From Promethearchaeota archaeon (GTDB lineage Archaea > Asgardarchaeota > Lokiarchaeia > Sigynarchaeales > MK-D1), in contig JAEOTN010000250.1 of NCBI GenBank assembly GCA_016839865.1, forward strand, positions 1-11,412: a stretch of DNA of 11,412 nucleotides. Direction: 5' to 3'. Shown here in pieces: positions 6,539 through 11,412 of the stretch; position 1 is the stretch's first letter, and the number at the start of each line of letters is the position of its first letter. A model generated the notes under the pieces. It searched no databases and had not been told where the DNA came from. It was given only the letters and a program-made list of their open reading frames with translations. A program made the translations under genes and the position numbers.

Positions 6539-6760
6539 ATGCCAGGTTCACACGGAAGTTTAACAAAAGCAGGTAAAGTACGAGGACAAACCCCACAAGT
6601 CGACAGAACAGGGGTAAACTCAAAGAAGAAAAAAATCCCACGACTAAGAAATCGAGATAATTACAAAAAGCGTATCGTCAAACTAAAGTACGCTGGACAA
6701 GCAAATTCAATGGGTGCTCAGAAACACAACCGAAAAGTGGCTGTAAAGAACCGAAGATAA
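6539..6760 (+). CDS. rps30e: Ribosomal protein eS30
   Basis: A 73-residue, strongly basic protein with the eS30 signature near the N-terminus: H-G-S-L-T-K-A-G-K-V-R-G-Q-T-P (residues 5-19). It continues with Lys/Arg-rich segments and N-R-R at the end. eS30 is a small-subunit protein near the decoding centre, found in eukaryotes (where it is made as a fusion to a ubiquitin-like protein) and in archaea, not in bacteria. Here there is no ubiquitin-like fusion. Its length is typical. It is a single-gene unit with a pyrimidine-rich tract after the stop, and tex follows 99 bases later with its own promoter. This gene is the best single sign that the window is archaeal. Confidence 0.95.
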   Translation: MPGSHGSLTKAGKVRGQTPQVDRTGVNSKKKKIPRLRNRDNYKKRIVKLKYAGQANSMGAQKHNRKVAVKNRR

Positions 6761-6763
6761 GTC

Positions 6764-6784
6764 ATTTCCTTTCTATTTCTTTCC
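6764..6784 (+). terminator. T-rich terminator after eS30
   Basis: From just after the stop codon the sequence is rich in T and C (ATTTCCTTTCTATTTCTTTCC), and a second run of the same kind follows at about 6791-6806. Such tracts end archaeal transcripts. Confidence 0.5.
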
Positions 6785-6823
6785 AAACCGTGTCTCTTTC
6801 TTTCTTAGTTATATTATGAAAAA

Positions 6824-6834
6824 TCTATTTAAGA
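6824..6834 (+). promoter_or_regulatory. TATA box for tex
   Basis: TCTATTTAAGA is centred about 30 bases before the ATG at 6860, predicting a start site within a few bases of the codon and a near-leaderless message. Confidence 0.5.
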
Positions 6835-6859
6835 TTGGCGCATTTTTCTTTATTATCTT

Positions 6860-9520
6860 ATGAGCAGCGACACAATGCAAATTGATACCAGTGGAATTGT
6901 TCGCCAAATAGCCTCCAAACTACAACTCAGACCTACATATATTACAAATGCGCTGAATTTAATGAAGGAAGGAGGTACTGTGCCATTTATCGCACGGTAT
7001 CGTAAAGAACAAACGGGTGCAATGACAGAAAATGAATTGCGTGATATCAAGGATACTTACGAGGATTCTTATAAAAAAGAAGAACGTCGAATCCAGGTCA
7101 TAAAATCCATTCAGTTGCAGGAAAAACTCACTCCTGAACTAAAAAGAAAAATACTTACAGCAAAGACTCTAACTGAAATTGAAGACTTGTACAGACCCTA
7201 CAAACCTAAAAGAAAGACTCTAGCTACTAAAGCTTTAGAAAAGGGATTAGGACCTTTAGCTGAAATCATACGCGAAGAACGTGTGGAGGGGGATCGAGAA
7301 AAAATCCTCGAGGAATTCGTAGATGAAAAGAAAGGAGTAAAAGATACCAAAGAAGCGCTTAAAGGTGCTGTAGATATCATTGCGGAAGAAATAGGGAATC
7401 ATGCAGATTTTCGTAAATATGTCCGAGAAATATGTTTTGACAAGTCTATGATGGCTTCAAAGGTAGTTAAAAAATATGAACACCTCTTGAAAGAAAAACA
7501 GCAAAAAGAAGAAGATGCAGACGAAGCAGTTCTCCAAGACATGATCCAGGCGAGAAAAGAAGAGAAAAAAACTGCGAAAGACGAAAAAGAAACAAAAAAA
7601 GAGATAGAGGTAACTCCCAAGAAAGAAGAGGTTGATCTTTCTTCCCACGATAATATCAAAGCTCTTATTCGCAAGCAGATGGAAGATCAGAAGAAAAAAG
7701 ATGAAGAACGGAAGAAAAAGCTAAGAGAAGAAGCGCTTAGAAAACAAAAGAAGGCTTTGAAAGAAGCTGGGTATATAGATAATGTTGAAGGAGGAAAACT
7801 GGGGAAAAAAGAAGTAAATCCCTTAGTTTTTGAAATGTATTTTGAATTCGAACAAAGTAGTAAAGAAATCCCCCCTCACAGAGTCCTTGCAATGAATAGG
7901 GGGGAACAGGAGAAGATTCTTACAATTTCCTTGACTCATCCAGATGAAGAATTAATTGAGCACATTCAAAAAGCTTCAATTAAAGAAGAAAATTCCCTCT
8001 TTCATGACGATTATGTTAAAGCAGTAGAATACGGTTTCAAACGATATATTAGCAGAGCAATTGATAGGGAAATACGTTCAAATTTAACTCAAAAAGCAGA
8101 AACTCATGCAATTTCAGTTTTTGCGAGGAATTTAGAATCCTTACTCATGCAACCACCCATAAGAGGAAAACGCATAATCGGTATTGATCCTGGATATCGA
8201 ACTGGATGTAAAGTTGCAATTGTAAATGAATTCGGAAATTTTATTCAAGTTCCTGAGTCGCATTCTGTAATTTATCCCACCCCTCCGAAGAGTGCGATTG
8301 CACAATCAAAAAAAATTCTTACGGAATTAATGGCACAGCACAAAGCTTACACTATAGCTATTGGTAATGGAACAGCATCCCGAGAAACTGAACTATTCAT
8401 AGGAGGTTTAGGAAATATAGTTGACCGATTGGAATATGCAATCGTTTCAGAAGCAGGAGCATCGGTGTATTCTGCTTCGAAACTAGCAAATGAGGAATTT
8501 CCAAAGTTAGATGCAACGACCAGAGGAGCGATTTCGATAGCCCGTCGTTTGCAGGATCCATTAAGTGAATTAATTAAAATCGATCCTAAAAGTATCGGAG
8601 TTGGTTTGTACCAACATGATGTCAATCAAATTACCTTAAAGAAACAATTAGATGCAGTTATTGAAGACTGTGTGAACAAAGTAGGTGTGTTGGTAAACAA
8701 TGCTTCCTACAAACTACTGGAGTATGTATCTGGATTAAGCTCACGTTTAGCAAAGCAGATTTTTGAGCATCGAAAAACTAAAGGCCCATTTAAAAATCGA
8801 GATGAGCTGAAAAAAGTTACAGGATTGGGAGATAAAGTTTTTGAACAGTGCGCTGGTTTCCTTAAAGTCTTGGATGGAACGAATCCAATTGATGGAACGA
8901 ATATCCATCCCGAATCATATTGGGTAGTGGAAAAAATTCTGGAATTCATAGGGGAAGACTTTAACATTCTGAAGGATCCTTCGCGAAAACAAGAACTGAT
9001 TAATAAAATCAAAGGCATGAAACCAAAAGAACTTATGAATTTTCTGAAACGAGATATTGGATTGCCTACACTAAAAGATATTGTGATGGGACTCATTCGA
9101 CCAGATAGAGATCCACGAGATGATCTACCTCAACCAATTCTACGTAAGGACATCTTAAAGTTAGAGGACCTAGAGGAGGGTCAAATATTGAAGGGAACAG
9201 TAAGAAACGTTGTGGATTTCGGAGCATTCGTCGATATCGGAGTAAAGTATGATGGATTGGTTCATATTTCTCAAATGACGCAAAAAGATGGAGATAACCG
9301 TTATATTTCAAACCCACTTGAAGTCTTAAACGTGGGTGATATCATCGATGTTAGAATTATGAAGATCAATCTGAAAACCAGCCGAATTCAATTATCAATG
9401 AAATTAGATGATGAAGTTGAAGGACATTCTGTAAAAGGGAAAACATTTACGCAAAGTCAGATCAAAGGTGAAGCATCTTTTGGTGGAGTGGTTATGAGAC
9501 AATCAAAAAAGAAGAAATAA
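6860..9520 (+). CDS. tex: Tex-family transcription accessory protein (YqgF-like, HhH and S1 domains), with charged insertion
   Basis: An 886-residue Tex protein, the bacterial-type relative of eukaryotic Spt6, which binds nucleic acid and associates with transcription. The order is standard. The N-terminal helical domain (about 10-210) contains V-P-F-I-A-R-Y-R-K-E (41-50) and I-E-D-L-Y-R-P-Y-K-P (107-116). The Tex core resumes at 326-350 with I-P-P-H-R-V-L-A-M-N-R-G. The YqgF/RNase H-like domain begins at G441-I-D-P-G. S530-E-A-G-A-S-V-Y-S-A-S and G582-L-Y-Q-H-D-V follow. The helix-hairpin-helix region is about 615-670. The S1 RNA-binding domain is about 772-848, with D-F-G-A-F-V-D-I-G and G-L-V-H-I-S. 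The tail is lysine-rich. Escherichia coli Tex has about 773 residues; the extra length is a Lys/Glu-rich insertion at about 211-320. The annotation is firm; the exact role in archaea is not established here. Confidence 0.95.
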   Translation: MSSDTMQIDTSGIVRQIASKLQLRPTYITNALNLMKEGGTVPFIARYRKEQTGAMTENELRDIKDTYEDSYKKEERRIQVIKSIQLQEKLTPELKRKILTAKTLTEIEDLYRPYKPKRKTLATKALEKGLGPLAEIIREERVEGDREKILEEFVDEKKGVKDTKEALKGAVDIIAEEIGNHADFRKYVREICFDKSMMASKVVKKYEHLLKEKQQKEEDADEAVLQDMIQARKEEKKTAKDEKETKKEIEVTPKKEEVDLSSHDNIKALIRKQMEDQKKKDEERKKKLREEALRKQKKALKEAGYIDNVEGGKLGKKEVNPLVFEMYFEFEQSSKEIPPHRVLAMNRGEQEKILTISLTHPDEELIEHIQKASIKEENSLFHDDYVKAVEYGFKRYISRAIDREIRSNLTQKAETHAISVFARNLESLLMQPPIRGKRIIGIDPGYRTGCKVAIVNEFGNFIQVPESHSVIYPTPPKSAIAQSKKILTELMAQHKAYTIAIGNGTASRETELFIGGLGNIVDRLEYAIVSEAGASVYSASKLANEEFPKLDATTRGAISIARRLQDPLSELIKIDPKSIGVGLYQHDVNQITLKKQLDAVIEDCVNKVGVLVNNASYKLLEYVSGLSSRLAKQIFEHRKTKGPFKNRDELKKVTGLGDKVFEQCAGFLKVLDGTNPIDGTNIHPESYWVVEKILEFIGEDFNILKDPSRKQELINKIKGMKPKELMNFLKRDIGLPTLKDIVMGLIRPDRDPRDDLPQPILRKDILKLEDLEEGQILKGTVRNVVDFGAFVDIGVKYDGLVHISQMTQKDGDNRYISNPLEVLNVGDIIDVRIMKINLKTSRIQLSMKLDDEVEGHSVKGKTFTQSQIKGEASFGGVVMRQSKKKK
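9505..9520 (-). terminator. T-run after the TPR gene, inside the end of tex
   Basis: Read on the minus strand, the codons for the last lysines of Tex give TTATTTCTTCTTTTTT immediately after the TPR gene's stop. This would serve as a T-rich terminator for the minus-strand transcript. No comparable T-run follows tex on the plus strand. Confidence 0.4.
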
Positions 9521-11368
9521 TTAATATACTCCACGAATCTGTAACAAATGACGAACCTGGCGTAACCTATCCGAATAGAATTTCATATTTTCTCTATCCC
9601 CAATTATCTTATAAGCATCAGCTAGTAATTCATAAATCTTGACTTTGAGGAATAAATCTTCAATTTTATCATCATCAATCAATTTATCTGCAACTTCAAG
9701 ATAATCCCTCGCTTTATAACCACTGCTACGATCATAGAGATATAATTTACCCAGTTCAAGATGACACAATCCAAGTCGTTTTTTACTTGCTCCTTTAGTC
9801 TGAGCCCCTTTTTTCAAGTATTGAATAGCACTCGAAATTGCATTGCGTTTAATTGAATAATTTGCTTTTTCTAAGTAGTAATTCGCTATTACATTTGGAA
9901 AACGTGAACCTCTCTGCTCGATCTCCTTAAAAAGCACATTAGCTTCTCTGAATTGATCTAAGTCCACTAAAATTCTAACGATTTTAAGTTTTATGTAAAG
10001 AATCGCAGCCTGATACTTCTTTAAATCCTTGTTCGAAAGAAATCCGATTATTATTTCGAAATGCTTTTTTGATTCTTCATATCTCTTCATTTTCAAATAG
10101 ATATTACCCATTTTCTCATGGACTTGAATTATGTTTTCCATAGAGATTTCCCCAGATCGACATTGATCTAGGGCATTTGTGAGATATCCAATTGCATCGG
10201 GAAATTTTTTCAAATCCGTTGCTATATCTGCAAGATAGAAGAGAACTTTTACTACCCCATTCCTTTGTTTATGCCTGTTTAGAATAACTAAGATTTTACC
10301 AAATGTCTGGATCGCTTCATTTAGTTCTCCTTTTCTTATCGACTTCTGAGCTTCTTCGGTCATAGATCCTATACTTAATTCTTCGAAGCTACTAGGGGGA
10401 TTATTGAGTAATTTCAGGTTTTCTTCTGGTATATATAACTGAAATTTATTGAGTTTTTCATGAGTAAGTGCAGGAATTGGGATTGCTGACTCCCCGAGAG
10501 CACTGGAGTTTTCCATTAAGAATTTATCGAGATTTATATCATAGTATTCTTGAGAATTGATGAAATCGGAATCTAAAACAGAAATTAATGGATTGAGCGT
10601 CATTCGAGAGAATCTGATCCAACTTAATAATAGATCATACACAGAAAACGTATCTTGGAATATTAACTCGAATAACAATAAAGCATACGACTCGAAAAAA
10701 CATCTAGATTGAATATGACTCCGTGCAAAATCCCGTAGATAAGTAATAAATCCTTTTTCTACCATGACGAATTCATTCTCTTCTTCATTTGCATAGAAAA
10801 CACAGGATTCTTTTCGCGTAGGAGGAATTCCATCTCTAAGGGATAAAGGTCTCTTCCAACTAGGGTGTAGTCCAACTGTATCCAAAGCTTGGGTTAACTT
10901 TTGATGAAAGGATTGTTCAATATTTTGGAACATTGAATATTTATTCATCAATGAAATGCGAGTTTTGCTTATCCACTGCCGTTCAGACTCATTTGGATAA
11001 CTTTCCGGCATAAAAGTAGTGAGTAATTGTAAAAACTCTTGTTGTTTTAAATGGATAGGTATTGAATGTTCTAAAGCAAGATTATTCGAAATATGGACAA
11101 GATTTTGGGCCAAAAAATTGATATCTTCAAGTACTTTATTATTAATCAGACGTGGATGGAGGAAAAATGCATTCTTAAATAAACATATCTCAAAAGGAAT
11201 GTTTAGCTTAACACCGATATCCACTGGATATTTAACTTGCATAGAAATTATTTGATCTTGTTCAAATGAATATCTATATAGGTCAAATGGTGTTCCAAGA
11301 CGCTTAAATCCTATATTTTCAAATAGGTCTGAGACAATATTTTTTTCTTGATGTGATAAGGGACGCAT
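9521..11368 (-). CDS. TPR-repeat protein with uncharacterised N-terminal domain
   Basis: A 615-residue soluble protein. The last 280 residues (about 335-610) are a series of paired helices with tetratricopeptide-repeat spacing. Examples are A-I-Q-T-F-G-K-I-L (352-360), Y-L-A-D-I-A-T-D-L followed by D-A-I-G-Y-L-T-N-A-L (378-400), M-G-N-I-Y-L-K-M-K-R-Y-E-E-S-K-K-H-F (420-437) and L-L-A-D-A-Y-K-I-I-G-D (581-591). Six or seven repeats are likely. TPR arrays bind other proteins. The first 330 residues match nothing I recognise and have no signal peptide or membrane helix. The start is supported by AGGAGAG six bases before the ATG. The gene is convergent with tex and its stop abuts the tex stop with no base between. 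The partner and role are unknown. Confidence 0.85.
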   Translation of the reverse strand: MRPLSHQEKNIVSDLFENIGFKRLGTPFDLYRYSFEQDQIISMQVKYPVDIGVKLNIPFEICLFKNAFFLHPRLINNKVLEDINFLAQNLVHISNNLALEHSIPIHLKQQEFLQLLTTFMPESYPNESERQWISKTRISLMNKYSMFQNIEQSFHQKLTQALDTVGLHPSWKRPLSLRDGIPPTRKESCVFYANEEENEFVMVEKGFITYLRDFARSHIQSRCFFESYALLLFELIFQDTFSVYDLLLSWIRFSRMTLNPLISVLDSDFINSQEYYDINLDKFLMENSSALGESAIPIPALTHEKLNKFQLYIPEENLKLLNNPPSSFEELSIGSMTEEAQKSIRKGELNEAIQTFGKILVILNRHKQRNGVVKVLFYLADIATDLKKFPDAIGYLTNALDQCRSGEISMENIIQVHEKMGNIYLKMKRYEESKKHFEIIIGFLSNKDLKKYQAAILYIKLKIVRILVDLDQFREANVLFKEIEQRGSRFPNVIANYYLEKANYSIKRNAISSAIQYLKKGAQTKGASKKRLGLCHLELGKLYLYDRSSGYKARDYLEVADKLIDDDKIEDLFLKVKIYELLADAYKIIGDRENMKFYSDRLRQVRHLLQIRGVY

Positions 11369-11374
11369 TTCTAT

Positions 11375-11381
11375 CTCTCCT
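11375..11381 (-). promoter_or_regulatory. Shine-Dalgarno site for the TPR gene
   Basis: The minus strand reads AGGAGAG, then six bases, then ATG. This is the clearest ribosome binding site in the window, while most other genes here look leaderless. It implies a real leader, with a promoter partly or wholly beyond the right edge. Confidence 0.55.
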
Positions 11382-11412
11382 GTGTTTGATTGGTTACGTA
11401 TCCAGATGTAAA

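Noticed and set aside
6456..6641. Minus-strand 61-codon open frame over the eS30 start
   Set aside because: It is antisense to eS30 and its promoter, and the hydrophobic product simply reflects basic codons read backwards.
7399..7674. Minus-strand open frames across the middle of tex
   Set aside because: They are Phe/Ser-rich readings opposite the Lys/Glu-rich insertion codons of tex, with no recognisable domain or promoter.
8873..8902. Direct repeat GATGGAACGAAT twice, 18 bases apart, within tex
   Set aside because: It encodes a short D-G-T-N repeat within a loop of the protein and is too small to be an attachment site or mobile-element scar.
8347..9317. Further minus-strand open frames of 70-130 codons opposite tex
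   Set aside because: They lie opposite the conserved YqgF, HhH and S1 domains of Tex, whose reading is certain, and have no features of their own.
11019..11255. Plus-strand open frame of 78 codons opposite the TPR gene
   Set aside because: It lies fully inside the longer minus-strand gene and shows no domain, promoter or ribosome binding site.
1..11412. CRISPR array, transposon ends or replication origin
   Set aside because: I saw no regularly spaced repeats, no transposase or integrase, and no clustered origin-type repeats or Orc1/Cdc6 gene.

Overview
The window looks like chromosomal DNA from an archaeon, most likely an Asgard (Heimdallarchaeia-like) lineage; that placement is inference. 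It is AT-rich. Most genes have a TATA-like box centred about 26 bases before a start codon or RNA 5' end, so short-leader or leaderless transcripts are the rule. It carries the archaeal/eukaryotic ribosomal protein eS30, a tRNA gene without an encoded CCA, a solitary 5S rRNA gene, and T-rich tracts as likely terminators. There is no CRISPR array, transposase, integrase or phage gene. Apart from two conserved information-processing genes, the content is accessory or poorly known.

Layout. 1-525 (-) is the 5' part of a gene with a complete RecB/Cas4-type PD-(D/E)XK nuclease signature, probably the front of a DinG/Rad3-like helicase, cut by the window edge. 647-719 (-) is tRNA-Thr(UGU). 829-2055 (+) is a zinc-dependent medium-chain dehydrogenase. 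2147-4267 (+) is a secreted, membrane-anchored gingipain-like (C25) cysteine protease. 4341-4458 (-) is a stand-alone 5S rRNA with its own promoter. 4541-5603 (-) is a two-gene overlapping operon: a putative ribbon-helix-helix protein with a polyproline linker, and a small helical partner. A divergent intergenic region with two operator-like inverted repeats separates it from 5743-6459 (+), an integral-membrane HExxH (M50-like) protein. 6539-6760 (+) is eS30. 6860-9520 (+) is Tex, the bacterial-type relative of Spt6, with a long charged insertion. 9521-11368 (-) is a TPR protein whose stop codon abuts that of tex.

How the genes may work together. eS30, 5S rRNA, tRNA-Thr and Tex belong to translation and transcription but are separate transcription units. 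The most system-like part is 4541-6459: a DNA-binding-type regulator with a coupled small partner, transcribed divergently from a putative intramembrane protease, with paired palindromes in the shared promoter region. Reading this as a self-regulated module is inference. The C25 protease, the M50-like protein and the dehydrogenase show no operon link to each other.
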